A stretch of DNA of 64,000 bases from Ampullaceana balthica (lineage: Eukaryota; Mollusca; Gastropoda; Lymnaeidae), in assembly GCA_944989445.1 (NCBI GenBank), contig CALYLW010000502.1, positions 186,001 through 250,000 of the forward strand, in the 5' to 3' direction. The notes beneath the pieces were generated by a model. That model was not told the DNA's origin. It was given only the letters and a program-made list of their open reading frames with translations, and searched no databases. Both the position numbers and the translations under genes were made by a program. This document shows positions 24,801-34,028 of the stretch, piece after piece; positions within the stretch are counted from its first letter, which is position 1; every line of letters begins with the position of its first letter.

Positions 24801-27800
24801 AAAATACTTCAATTTCATAATGAGATACGGCAAATGTTCCTTGAAGGAGATGAAGAGCGTAAACTCTGGATGACTAAAGAACTTTTTATAACAATAAAAT
24901 GTGAAAATAAGCAGGTTGTGGGGAAACTCTGAGATAGCAGGAATATAAAAGTCACTGCTAAAAACCCATGAATTGGATTGGTGGGGTGGGTGGTTGGTCT
25001 TCTGATTTTTTGCTGACAGTGAGTGTGACATACCGTAGACATAGGTATAGGACCCAATTTGTGAATGTCAATATGAGAGTGTGGATTTAGTAGAAAAATA
25101 GGATCTTTAAATTTTCAGTCAGCCCAAAGTGTGTGTACTTTGGCTAAATAATAAAAACAAAAATTAGAATTTGACCCCAAATAAAAAAACAACAACAACA
25201 AAAACAACAAACAAACAAACAAAAAAAAACAGAAAAAAACAACAACATAGGAATCATGAAGAGGTTAAATCACTTACATTGACTTCGAAGTATTTTGGTA
25301 GACGAAGTGTTTCGGGTAGTTTGGTCTCCCAGTAGAAGTGTCGATCAAAGCCATAGTTTCTGTAGGACAGACGAAATTACAATGACCGAATACCTTACAA
25401 ATAGTATTCAAGAGCTATATTATAACAACAGTCCAACCATGTTTCATACTGGTTAAGTCAGGACAATAAAGCAAGTAACAAGGGACTGATTTTAAATCAC
25501 GTGAAGCTAACAAAATGTGCAACAAGAAATCTGAAGGATGTACGAACAAAGAAAAAAAAACTACGCACAATTAAAAAGACACTGTGGCTAAACGCCTGAT
25601 TCAGCAGAAAATTTTTAACAAGTAATAAAAGCTCGAATGAGTATTTAAATGCTATTTCCAATAAAGAATTTCCGACTTTTTTATTCAAGGGAAATCATTT
25701 TAGATTTCCCATGGGAAAAATTGCGTAATTAAAAGTCATTTCAAATCAATAATTCTGAAAGTAAACAAAACAATTGATAACGACAAATACCTGCTAAAAC
25801 TACGAAAAGAGATTATAGAAAAATTCCTTCTCCAACATTGTTCTAAATATTATTAGCTATCGTTTGGCGTTTGTTTCAACCCGATTGCAGTTATGGTTGC
25901 CGAGAAATTGACAAAATACTGATATTTAAAAAAATTTATTATCTTCCAGGAAATCCAGTAAAACTTTTCGGTATTTTTTTGGCCCGTGCACATCCGTGGG
26001 ACCTCCTTAACATATTTGCAAAAGACCCGAACCCTCTATCTGGTATGGTTCAAAGAGGAGTTGATGTTCAAAGCTCGAACAGACAGGACAGTTAGTTCAA
26101 ATACATAAACACAATTTTTCCCATAAGGAAATTGCGTTAAAAAAATTAATTGAAATTTAAAAACTTCAGATTCTCACTTATCAAAATTTTGTGTGTAGAA
26201 AAAAAAAGACGTGCTAAGTCAAGAGAAATCACGGTCAACAGAGTTTGGGTACTTGTACGTTAAACATGAATATGTATATAAACATATAGATATATATATA
26301 ACTATATTTTCAACATATTATAGTTCCTTACATGGGCTCCTGTGTTTCGTTTTTCGAGTTGTCCAGCAGCTTCTCTACAAAATCCAGGAAGGACGTCTTG
26401 TGCTTGGCGTTGCCGCCAGCCCTGACGATCTCCAGAGACTGGCCCGAATGTATGGCCCAATTGCTGTACGCACTGACCAGCCCCTGCCTCGACCACTGAT
26501 ACGGGTCGGTCCAGTCCGAACTCCCCCTCGGGAAGGTCACGAGGACCGGCTTCTTGAACCGGAACTCCTCTTCGAATCTCTCCGGTGGAAGGTCGTTGAC
26601 CGACACCCGTTCAATCGAGCAGACGTCGGAGCCGTATTTCCGGAGGGTTTCTTCACTGGCCGGTCTCCATCCCCCGTACGGCTCGTCCTGACGCGTCTCC
26701 CCGTCCAAGTAGCGGACGTCTTTGAATATGATCAACGTGGACAGGGTCAGCCCCACGACGAGAGCAGTGGCCTGCGCTACGGTCAGTGAGTGGAAATGGC
26801 TGGGGATGAAGTTGAGAAGGTGATCGGAGACGGTGCCCGGCGATGATGTGGTTAGTTTCTTGGGTCTGTTTCTTTGTTTCTTAGGACTCGGGTTCTGATT
26901 GACAAGTTTCTTGGCCATGTCGGGGACCTGGAAGTATAAATACCGGAGAAAATAACGCATCAATTAAAATATACCGTAGAGTAAAACTTATCACGAAATT
27001 TAGTGACAACCCCCCTCCCCACTTCTCACTCCATTCACATTGGTGATTAAGGGATCCATGCAAGTGGCAGCAATTGGTAGCACACATCCAGGGCAATTGA
27101 TCGCTCAACATTATTGCCGCTTTAATTTTACCACCACAGAACGGGTAAATCATCCTTAGAGGAGCTGATAACTCGTCCTCATAACTGACCCATAGATCCA
27201 CTGATAACTTGTCCTTATAACTGACCCTTAGACCCACTGATAACTCGTCCTTATAACTGACCCATAGACCCACTGATAACTCGTCATTATAACTCGTCCT
27301 TATAAATGACCCATAGTCCAACTGATAACTTGTCCTTATAACTGACCCATAGAACCACTGATAACTCGTCCTTATAACTGACCCATAGGTCAACTGATAA
27401 CTCGTCCTTATAACTGCATGACCCATATGCCAACTGATAACTAAAACCTATAGCAAGTGATAACTTATCCAAAATTTCACTGGTAAATTATCCCGAGAAT
27501 TTCTGCATTGGTCATCCCTAGATTAAATAGTGAATCACCCACGCATCCATGTTAAAACACCTTTACTTTCAATCACACCACTCTTCTAGGGAACCACTGG
27601 CAACTGCCTTCTACATCTGACACGTAAATGCTAGAAATGCAGAAATTCGTCAAGTCATCATATCTCGTGTTTTCATGGCGAGGAAGTGACTGCAGCAGAC
27701 ACAACTACCAAATACAATAATTCTCTATCAACTAACAACACAACACACCCTTAACTCCTCCTTCCTAGTGGTTCTCAGTTAATTAATATGGAAAATAGAC

Positions 27801-28819
27801 CTTAAACGATGGTAGACTAAACAGAAAGATTTTCCAATGTAATGTAAAAAAATAAATAAAAGATAAAACTTAAGTATATAAATGTATTTAAAGATTAATC
27901 GAGGATTAATGAAGAAATAAAGATTGCGACTAAAACTCTCATTATAGCGAACAAAACTTAAAGAAATAGAACCCCCCCCGCTCCCCCTCCAAATCCTATA
28001 TAATAACCTACATAATAAAAGGCTATGTTCTGTCCGGTCATCGATAGCGATTGGTCCCTCAAACACATATGACTCCTACAGCCAATCATGTTGAACACAT
28101 TTACGCGGACGTTCAAAACGAGTTATTTTTGGTGCAGTATTCCTTCAAAGACTTTATTTTGAGTTATGCGCGTTGGGATTTATAGTAAAAAGCTCTGTTT
28201 TTATGAGTTATTTATTTTAACTATAATGAATAGTATTTTTGACGGGATGCACATGTAATGCCGGTCGAGGCGGCTGTTGGAGGGGAGTTACAACATGCCA
28301 CCGAACGGTGGCGGAACGTCCTTGGACGGGCTTCGTTGCTCGTAAATAAATAAAGACATAAGAAATTAATCCAATAATTTGTAAGATCTGAAAATTCCTT
28401 TGATCCTGATGGTGCGCATATGTGCATTGGTGGTGATTGAAACTTATTGTAGGCATTCAACTCACTAACATACAATTGGCGCAAAAAAAAATAATTTTTA
28501 TGTGACACCGCGCCAAATGATGCCTTTCACATTTTATACAAGAATTTAAGGACCAAACATAATTGTGTCAATGAATGAGAAATAATTTATTCCAAGTCAG
28601 AGTGTTTGAAGACGACGCAAGTCAGCAACGGGGCACGCGGTGAACTATTATAGTGTCAGACTGGCGTTAATTCCGTTCCGAAGATCATTGCTCTGGCCTA
28701 GAACACTCTTAAAGTACCAATTTAAACACTCTCGACAAACAGTGATAAGACCCTGAAAGTGATCCAGCACGAATCTTCCTTACCTGAAATCCCAGAAACT
28801 GTGGACGATCTATGAACAT
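12670..28819 (-). CDS. JMJD8-like: JMJD8-like JmjC protein with C-terminal TPR repeats (ten coding exons)
   Basis: The CDS is join 28819-28784, 26927-26332, 25359-25278, 22737-22596, 17781-17669, 17079-16977, 16244-16137, 15829-15684, 15427-15287, 12813-12670, giving about 536 residues. Every intron is GT-AG and all phases join. Residues 1-60 are basic and 61-80 (ATALVVGLTLS region) form one membrane segment, suggesting a type II anchor with the rest lumenal. Sequons N205, N239 and N303 fit an ER-lumen location. The JmjC domain follows: FHKHSD with candidate ligands H260 and D262, then YGQKRWFLYP, then PEGMYHATLNL with H329. These blocks are those of JMJD8, an ER-lumenal JmjC protein linked to signalling and metabolism in mammals, whose enzyme activity is unsettled. 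Three 34-residue TPRs occupy 394-427, 428-461 and 462-495, with a degenerate fourth after that. Vertebrate JMJD8, as I recall it, ends soon after the second His motif, so the TPR tail is notable. Partners are unknown. Confidence 0.88.
14050..14290. repeat. 13-bp minisatellite in the last intron of the JMJD8-like gene
   Basis: About 18 copies of ATTACACACATGT are present, with few substitutions. The array lies between the last two coding exons. Confidence 0.96.
15287..15427 (-). CDS. JMJD8-like: JMJD8-like gene, exon 9 (TPR 2-3)
   Basis: Acceptor TTATTGCAG|CTGCGG and donor AAAAAG|GTAATT. It completes TPR 2 (ending EVNP) and most of TPR 3 (starting NLWDIYKEYGEFLLKQGR). Confidence 0.9.
15684..15829 (-). 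CDS. JMJD8-like: JMJD8-like gene, exon 8 (TPR 1 and start of TPR 2)
   Basis: The acceptor is AATCCAG|AAAATGC, with the pyrimidine tract set back about 25 bases. It is the only AG giving the required phase. The donor is AAG|GTTTGT. TPR 1 is exactly 34 residues ending KLDP. The exact repeat length supports the acceptor choice. Confidence 0.87.
16137..16244 (-). CDS. JMJD8-like: JMJD8-like gene, exon 7 (linker helix)
   Basis: Acceptor TTTTGCAG|CTACAG and donor CCAG|GTAAAG. It encodes a 36-residue amphipathic linker (NLPVKRFHQRLKEIYEKWHE) between the JmjC domain and the TPRs. Confidence 0.86.
16977..17079 (-). CDS. JMJD8-like: JMJD8-like gene, exon 6 (distal metal-binding His)
   Basis: Acceptor TGCCTCAG|CCCGAAGG and donor GAAG|GTACCC. 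It begins PEGMYHATLNLGDTIALAIQ; the His of MYHATLNL is the third predicted iron ligand. The phase-1 end joins exon 7. Confidence 0.9.
17125..17400. repeat. ~115-bp tandem duplication in intron 5
   Basis: Two to two-and-a-half copies are present of a unit containing 'ataccagtttatata', 'ttcactgcata', 'cagtctaaataaag' and 'aagattag...actggtta'. Copies differ by scattered substitutions. Confidence 0.75.
17669..17781 (-). CDS. JMJD8-like: JMJD8-like gene, exon 5
   Basis: Acceptor TTTTGTAG|GGATTC and donor TATTTG|GTAATT. The peptide contains LLDWVNNVYPNLTGADKPME followed by CVQEAGEILYL. It aligns by pattern with the mammalian JMJD8 stretch between the two metal-binding motifs (W..YP...PLEC...GEvLY). 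Confidence 0.9.
17876..17995 (+). repeat. Dispersed SINE-like repeat, copy 2
   Basis: The core 'atcaacatttaaaactc', 'aaaaatgcaa', 'ggataagcat' and 'ctgtaatagataagatt' matches the other copies. It lies in the JMJD8-like intron upstream of exon 5. Confidence 0.72.
18024..18246. mobile_element. Putative hAT-like MITE in an intron
   Basis: AGGGTTACCATAC on the left and GTTTGGTAAACCT on the right are imperfect inverted ends. The interior begins with a small palindrome, 'ccggggtttccccgg'. No clear target duplication was seen. Confidence 0.45.
19855..20042 (+). repeat. Dispersed SINE-like repeat with (GATAA)n tail, copy 3
   Basis: This is the most complete copy. It runs from 'aattcgggcgtggaatgggtt' through the shared core to a tail of six GATAA units (about 20012-20040). 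A simple-repeat 3' tail is typical of SINEs and some LINE 3' ends. Confidence 0.78.
20043..21860. other. Intron DNA without recognised features
   Basis: A loose run of 'agtaaagtaac' motifs occurs over 20600-20830. No exon-like segment with matching splice sites was found here. Confidence 0.4.
21872..21957. mobile_element. Fragment of the 'CAATGTTCCC / GCGCGG' hAT-like family
   Basis: The segment 'tgctgcgcggtaattctaaactgctgcgcgg...cgcggccgcacagcttaaaggga' matches the interiors at 36634-36812 and 45228-45405. The outer half is missing. Confidence 0.6.
22144..22471. mobile_element. hAT MITE with perfect 8-bp target duplication
   Basis: Termini CAGGGGTCGGGAAAC and GTTTCCCGACCCCTG are perfect inverted repeats. 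CACTAGGA is directly repeated at 22136-22143 and 22472-22479. The interior carries 'agagccata' and 'gagccaca' motifs typical of hAT short elements. It sits in the intron just 3' of exon 4 of the JMJD8-like gene. Confidence 0.95.
22596..22737 (-). CDS. JMJD8-like: JMJD8-like gene, exon 4 (JmjC H-x-D motif)
   Basis: Acceptor TTTCAG|AACGCT and donor GGAG|GTTAGC bound the exon. It encodes FFLGSSMTGVVFHKHSD, then WNGVVYGQKRWFLYP. This is the core JmjC motif with the proximal H-x-D pair and the conserved Lys-Arg-Trp block. The large minus-strand open frame overlapping it in another frame (22577-23362) is repeat-driven. Confidence 0.92.
22860..23345. repeat. ~48-bp minisatellite in intron 3, about 10-11 copies
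   Basis: The unit is approximately TCAAGTTGTGTGTTGAATTC, then CTCAACAATGGCTTTAGCTT and a variable TGACTTTG spacer (42, 45 or 48 bp). All length variants are multiples of three, so long frames stay open on both strands. It ends about 120 bp from the exon 4 acceptor. Confidence 0.93.
24386..24535. repeat. ~18-bp degenerate tandem repeat
   Basis: About eight copies of GTAATGTGAGTGAGTGTC and variants (GTAATATCAATGAGTGTC). Confidence 0.8.
25278..25359 (-). CDS. JMJD8-like: JMJD8-like gene, exon 3
   Basis: Acceptor TCCTACAG and donor AAT|GTAAGT give 82 bases. The peptide is NYGFDRHFYWETKLPETLRL, then PKYFEVN. It restores frame from exon 2 and leads directly into the metal-binding exon. Confidence 0.87.
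26021..26140 (+). repeat. Dispersed repeat, copy A
   Basis: It shares 'gacccgaaccctctatctggtat', then 'aagctcgaacagacaggacag' and 'ttttcccataaggaaattgcg' with 34928-35060. No termini were recognised. A shorter piece ('cccatgggaaaaattgcg') occurs near 25708. Confidence 0.7.
26332..26927 (-). CDS. JMJD8-like: JMJD8-like gene, exon 2 (anchor and N-terminal lumenal region)
   Basis: Acceptor ACTTCCAG|GTCCCCGAC and donor CCCAT|GTAAGG bound this exon. It carries a Lys/Arg-rich stretch, the single hydrophobic anchor, and the segment GGWRPASEETLRKYG...C, which resembles the start of the folded JMJD8 domain. GC content is clearly higher than in the surrounding introns. Confidence 0.88.
27168..27445. 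repeat. 36-bp minisatellite in intron 1, about 7-8 copies
   Basis: The unit is ATAACTCGTCCTTATAACTG plus ACCCATAGACCCACTG. The copies remain open on the minus strand as repeats of YKDELSV. This is not treated as coding because it is flanked by non-conserved sequence and has no supporting splice sites. Confidence 0.92.
28784..28819 (-). CDS. JMJD8-like: JMJD8-like gene, probable first coding exon
   Basis: An ATG at 28819-28817 opens twelve codons (MFIDRPQFLGFQ) ending at a strong donor, CAG|GTAAGG. It joins in frame to the next exon (VPDMAKK...). An in-frame TAA lies nine bases or less upstream of the ATG, so translation cannot begin further 5' in this exon. The alternative start is the Met at 26918, which has a better context (GACATGG). 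The transcript start is not determined. Confidence 0.55.
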
Positions 28820-29394
28820 GTTTATTTATTCCCGACTCGCACAGAGTAAACGCGAAGAAATCTTCCGCTCATGGCAAAATTCATTTGTAGGAAAGGCGCG
28901 GCACATTATGATATGCATCTCAACGAACGATTCCGTACTTACAGAAACATGCAGGCCATGCGGGGATTGGGGGGGGGGTATTTCCTTCACCTGCGAGCTG
29001 GGCGAGGGGGGCATAAGGGCAAGAGGGCGCAAAAGTGAGAGGGTGGGGGCGCGAGACGGGGATCGACACTTATAAGGAGAATGCGGGTGTTGATTAAACA
29101 CGGCGCCATTAATGGCTACGGAGCCACGCAGTCACTGTGACGCTGGAAATCAGATTACAGTGGGGGAATAATAATGGAACACGTGTTTCTGTTTATGTGT
29201 TGAATTTCACGACACACCTCCGTCGGAGGACGACACGGGATGACGGGATGATTATTATCATCATCAAATGAGATTACAAATAACGTAAACATCAAGAATG
29301 AATGACAAGATTTAAAAAAAATAAATAAAAAAAAACAACATGAGTCTATCAACTTGGAAATTATTACCACACTAGTTTGTGCTGCGGCGCCCCC
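28820..29394. other. Upstream region of the JMJD8-like gene
   Basis: GC-richer than its surroundings near 28930-29060, with G runs. It should contain the promoter or 5' untranslated sequence of the minus-strand gene, but no core promoter motif can be assigned with confidence. Confidence 0.35.
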
Positions 29395-29750
29395 CCCCCT
29401 TTTTATGGGCGCCTACGGCGCCCACCTTTTTCAAAAGCCCAACTAACTTGTCCTTGTATGATAAATACTACAATTGATAATATTACAATTTCTTAAATGT
29501 ACACAAAGTATTTTATAATAGTTTTTTTTTAAATTCTATTTTTTATGTCAAGCCCACTTTTTTCAAAAGCCCAACAAACTTGTCCTTGTATGATAAATAC
29601 GTAATATTAAACGACCTTAAATGTACACAAAGTAATTTTAAATTAAGGTTGTAGGGCGCCTATAGGCGCCCACTGGGGGGGGGGTCAAAAGCCCAAGTAA
29701 CTTATCTTTGTATGATAAATACGTAATATTCCTGAAAATTAAACAAAGTA
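29395..29750. repeat. Triplicated ~120-150 bp unit with GGCGCC palindromes
   Basis: Three spaced copies share 'tcaaaagccca.(c/g)taacttgtcc' and 'ttgtatgataaatac'. Two begin with palindromes GGGCGCCTACGGCGCCC and GGGCGCCTATAGGCGCCC, the second perfect over 18 bases. Confidence 0.75.
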
Positions 29751-30399
29751 TTTATATAATAATTTTTACAGTGCTAATCACCACACGATTTTTAAAGTAA
29801 TTTTCGAAAGCAGCGCACCAAATTACTGCACCAAAAAATAACTATTTGCGTCAATCAGCACTGCTTACAACGCAAAATTTTAAAAAAGCAGAGTGATTTC
29901 CCTCAGCGTTAGGCGGCAGTGATAATTGAGCGTAAATATATAATATAATTCTCAGACGAGCCACGGTCCGATGTCTATTGTGCACTCAGTGGTGGAGGGA
30001 CGTTCGATTTAAAAAAAAACACATCTTTCTCTCAACAATTATAATCACCAAGAGAGGAGAGCTTTTACAGGGATTTACTTACACCCTCAAAAAGATGTAA
30101 GGAATGCAGCCCGGACATGGGGGAGAGGGGGGTCCTAATAACCGGCATGTCAGCACCCAATAGAAACAGCCTCCCCCCCCCCGGTCGTCTTAAACAGTAG
30201 CGGTCTGCGGATCGATTCCGGCCCGCGGTGTAAGACAAGAAACTCGATAAACGTTCAACATAAGCCTTAAACTCAACAACTTGGAATCGCTGGTATCGGT
30301 TAATAAGAGTCCAAAAATGAAAAAGCCGCCGGTGCCATGGCGTAATAGGAAACATTTTCCAACGGTTAGTTTAAAACTTTGGGAAACACTGATCTAAAC

Positions 30400-30589
30400 C
30401 ACGGCTTCTCAAAGTGGTGGTCCGCGGACCGGTGACGGTCCGTGGGTCATCCGCAGCCGGTCCGTAGAAGTTATAAATAATAAAAAAAACAGAAAAAAAT
30501 GTTAGTGCAGGGAAAATAGTGCACCGGTCCCTGGTGCAATGGAAAAAATTCCTGCCGGACCGGCATACTAAAAAGTTTGAGAAGCACTG
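30400..30589. mobile_element. hAT MITE, sister of 5720-5906
   Basis: Ends CACGGCTTCTCAAAG and TTTGAGAAGCACTG. The interior 'ggtggtccgcggac' and 'caccggtccctggtgcaatgg' matches the 5720 copy. Flanks are decayed. Confidence 0.78.
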
Positions 30590-30606
30590 AATTCTAAATC
30601 ACTCAC

Positions 30607-30687
30607 ACCCTTTTCGGCACGTTCAGTCCAGGAACACCTTCCTGAACAACAGCGTCCAACAATTGAGATGAAACTGGTGCAACGGTT
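30607..30687 (-). other. Splice-bounded open segment, possible exon of unknown gene or 5' exon
   Basis: On the minus strand a good acceptor (TTTTTTTTAG|AACCG) and donor (GGGT|GTGAGT) enclose 81 bases. One frame reads TVAPVSSQLLDAVVQEGVPG, then LNVPKR, with balanced composition; another frame is also open. I do not recognise the peptide. It could be an upstream exon of the JMJD8-like transcript, an exon of an unseen gene, or chance. Confidence 0.25.
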
Positions 30688-30999
30688 CTAAAAAAAAATA
30701 AAAAAATACATATGTGCTATAGAATAAGGACCTATTTGCCAGCGAGATGTTATTATAATTATTGTAAGTAGAGTAAAAATGACAAATGGGGTGCCAAGAA
30801 AAGGAACAATAAAACCACTAGAATTAAGATTCTATTTCGATGCAAATAGAAATATTCCACTGCCTTCAGACTTAAAAACGAAGCGTAGATCAAAGATTGT
30901 ATTTGTGTATGAACATTTAACCCATTTCCAAAAATGTACTAAAAGGTATACAATATAGTTATATCACTAAAACAAAAAGAGTGTGGCTACCATGAAATA

Positions 31000-32160
31000 C
31001 AATGAATTTAATTTCTCATAACAATTCTTTGAATAAACTGATGACCTCCTGAGAAACACTGACACTGACTGCAAACCTGAGTGAATAGATAAGTTATAAA
31101 GAGACTGGAAGGCTTTGAAATATAATGTCCCTGGCACTGGTCAACTAAATAATGGACAAAACAAAAAATCAAAAACAAACAAACAAGTAAGACTGTAGTA
31201 CTGAGTCGTGACTTGATGTTATTATGTCGATAGGAGCGAGTCATCAAAAGTGAAATGTGTTGAATTTGTCACGATTTAAAGGCTTGGCCAACAACTGGCT
31301 GAATCTTTTAGGACGTGTCCAGTGTCCGTGATGACATCAAACGGGGACATTATTTGACAGGAACTCCCGATATCGAGGTGTTTGACGTGATCGGCAGCGT
31401 TCGGCCTGTGTGTAGCGCCCCCCTCCTCCTCTGGTTTAAAATATTGGAACACGCATACGAATAACGATGATAACAGAGCACGGGGTTCGATGGATTGGAA
31501 AAAATGGGGGTGGGGTGCCTCATAATCATACGTCATCAGTAGGTACATTTTTTAGTCCCCCGGGGGAGGCAGCTCCGGAGTTTCATCAGAACTTATCTCG
31601 CTGCGAAATAATTTCACCACGAGGAAGTGTAGTTGGTCCCACCAGACAGCATCTGCTAACGTCATTAAATGATGATCTAAACTAAACTCTACACAGACTT
31701 CACGTGTGCGGCGCATTAAAAGTTGAGAAAAATTAGAAGGTAACAGACGATGATGATGGCGCCGTATTGCGTAGATCCAGCGGTGTGTGGGGGGTGGGGG
31801 GATGCGCGATGGTTACGTATTAAATACAGGTAATTTATAAGCGTGTCCTACACACTGGATGGACGGGGTCGAAATAATAATTTTACATTATTATAGATAG
31901 ATTCAATATAATGACAGTTCAATAGTCTCCTACCAGTCATGCCGCACGTTCAAGTCTTACAGTACAAGTATCAGTCCAATCCAAGTCAAAAACATCTTTC
32001 AATGGCGTCAAATTGCATTTTTCAAGCTCCAGAATGATACACATGATGTTTTAACGAATTAGAGATTGGTAACTCTTTTTTTAAACCCCCATTTTTTAAA
32101 ATTCTTTATGAAACCAATGATGTACCAACTCTTAATGTAATCGCCTTGTTCTCTACCCGA
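31000..32160. other. Intergenic, no feature recognised
   Basis: Short open frames only, with no splice-supported conservation signal that I can recognise. Confidence 0.35.
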
Positions 32161-32162
32161 AA

Positions 32163-32328
32163 CAATGTTCACTGTAAGGTTCGTTGGTCCATGTGCAAAG
32201 TAAACTTGTATGAAAAGTTGCACAGCATCCATTTTTTTGGTACAAAATTTGTTGCGCGGTCATTCTAAACTGCTGCGCGGCTTCGGTCAGATATCTGTAC
32301 ACGGCCTCGCAGCTTAAATGGAATATTG
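32163..32328. mobile_element. hAT-like MITE, 'CAATGTTCCC / GCGCGG' family
   Basis: Start CAATGTTCAC and end GGAATATTG are decayed inverted ends. The interior 'gttgcgcggtcattctaaactgctgcgcgg' identifies the family. Flanks ACCCGAAA and ACCCGGAG agree at 6 of 8. Confidence 0.7.
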
Positions 32329-33436
32329 ACCCGGAGCAATACACATTTCGCTGAATCTCAGAAATAATGCATTGAGAGATTCTTCAGCATGATCGAAAAA
32401 AATAACTTTCCAAAAAATGTTTGCCAATCAATTTCAAAAATACTTTATAAATAGGTTTAAAAAAGACACTTTATTTAACAAATTAGGATATCCGTCTTAT
32501 GGCACGACAAAAAACTAATACTAATGAAGAAAATTGAATCACAACACAGCAACTTTAATACACGAGATAATTACTTTAATTTAATTTTTCTGATTTTCTT
32601 AATTGCTTAAAACGAACACATATTTTTTAAGGAACCCTAATTATGTAGTCTATACCTTATGAAACCAATTTGTCTCAATTACCTAAGGCGTAAACAAAAA
32701 ATAAAATACACGCAATAAAATTAAATAGCGAACGTTTTTTTGTACGGAGTATCCAATGAACACTCCCGTCTTGATCAGCGCCATAAAAACATTCACCTTT
32801 TTATTGCTCAGAAAAGTTCCGCCCTATCCTAAAACGATTTCGGCGAAACTTAACCCGGCAATCACCTCCATCTAGATAGGAAAACTGTGTACGAGCGATC
32901 AGACTTTCAACAGACTCTGGCCGTTGTTAAAAACAGATGCCCCCCAGCTGACTTTGATCAGGCAAATATTTACCGCCTGCTATGGTAAGACTCTCGTGAG
33001 ATGGTCGTGTAGTGGTGATAGAGTTTGGGGGCCGCTTGAGACCTTGATGACCTCATTTACAACGGACCTCAGGCAGGTGGTTAATTTTTTTTTACTGTAA
33101 AAAAAAAGAGAGAGATGAGGAAAAAAAGAAACAATTTCGTATTTCAGTTCAAATCTCACATTCAAACAACAGCGTAGCATGGACGTAAAAAGAAGATCCT
33201 CAAAAAAAAAGAAAAAAAAAGAAAAAAAAAGTGTAGTGGCACCTTTTTATATGGAAAGTCGGCATTTTCGATTATCTACAGTTTACATCCACCAGATGAC
33301 TAGGGTACTCCAGCCTTGATCTTTATTTCTCAGAACGATTTAACATACAAACTAAAATTTATATAAATTAGAAAACAAGTCCCTTGAAGTTTGTTTAGTG
33401 AAAAAACGAAAAAACGCCAAATCAAGGGCCGCCAGT
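32329..33436. other. Intergenic AT-rich DNA
   Basis: Poly(A)/(GAAAAA) runs near 33200. No supported gene. Confidence 0.35.
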
Positions 33437-33585
33437 CAGAGCCGTCTTTACACCAGTTTGGGCCCCCGGGCAAAGAAATAGTGTTTGTCCCCTCCCCCGC
33501 AGGAATAAAAAAATAAATATACTTAATATATATAACTAAACATATTCCAATGGGGCCCCGGTGCTCGTGGGCCCCCGGGCAAATG
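33437..33585. mobile_element. Short hAT-type MITE, unexpanded relative of 7857-8315
   Basis: It starts CAGAGCCGTCTTTACACC and ends at GGGCAAATG, flanked by CCGCCAGT at 33429-33436 and again at 33586-33593, a perfect 8-bp duplication. Relative to the 7857 element it lacks one terminus but keeps a single copy of the segment that became a 26-bp array there. Confidence 0.82.
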
Positions 33586-34028
33586 CCGCCAGTTTGTTAA
33601 ATAAATTTAAAATGTAGAGGGACTTGGACTTCTTTTTCTCTTTTTGTTCTCTTTGGGGTGTGGGGAAGATGGCGGTGGAGCCATATTGAACCTTTGAAGA
33701 AATTGAATCAAACAGGCGCCTTACATGCACATTGAATACAACCATGGGCGTCGCTAGGAATTTTTCCAGGGGGGGGGGAACCCCACTTTTTTTTATTTTA
33801 ACTGACAATGCCATACAGGTACAATTTTCAATTAAATTCAAGTTCAGTATAAAATAAGGGTCGAAAAAAGCCTTAGAAATTAATACAATTTACAAATTAG
33901 TGCTGTAATAGCTAAAATATAACATTTATTAATGCATTTAATTAATAAATTAAAAACTTATGTTCTCAAGAGAGAATTGAATTTTGCTGTGAAATAATAT
34001 ATGTTTAGAAACTGCAGGATTACCAAAG

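Noticed and set aside
32980..33180. Possible minus-strand exon after a long pyrimidine tract
   Set aside because: The acceptor leads into a poly(A)-like run and the peptide has no recognisable pattern.
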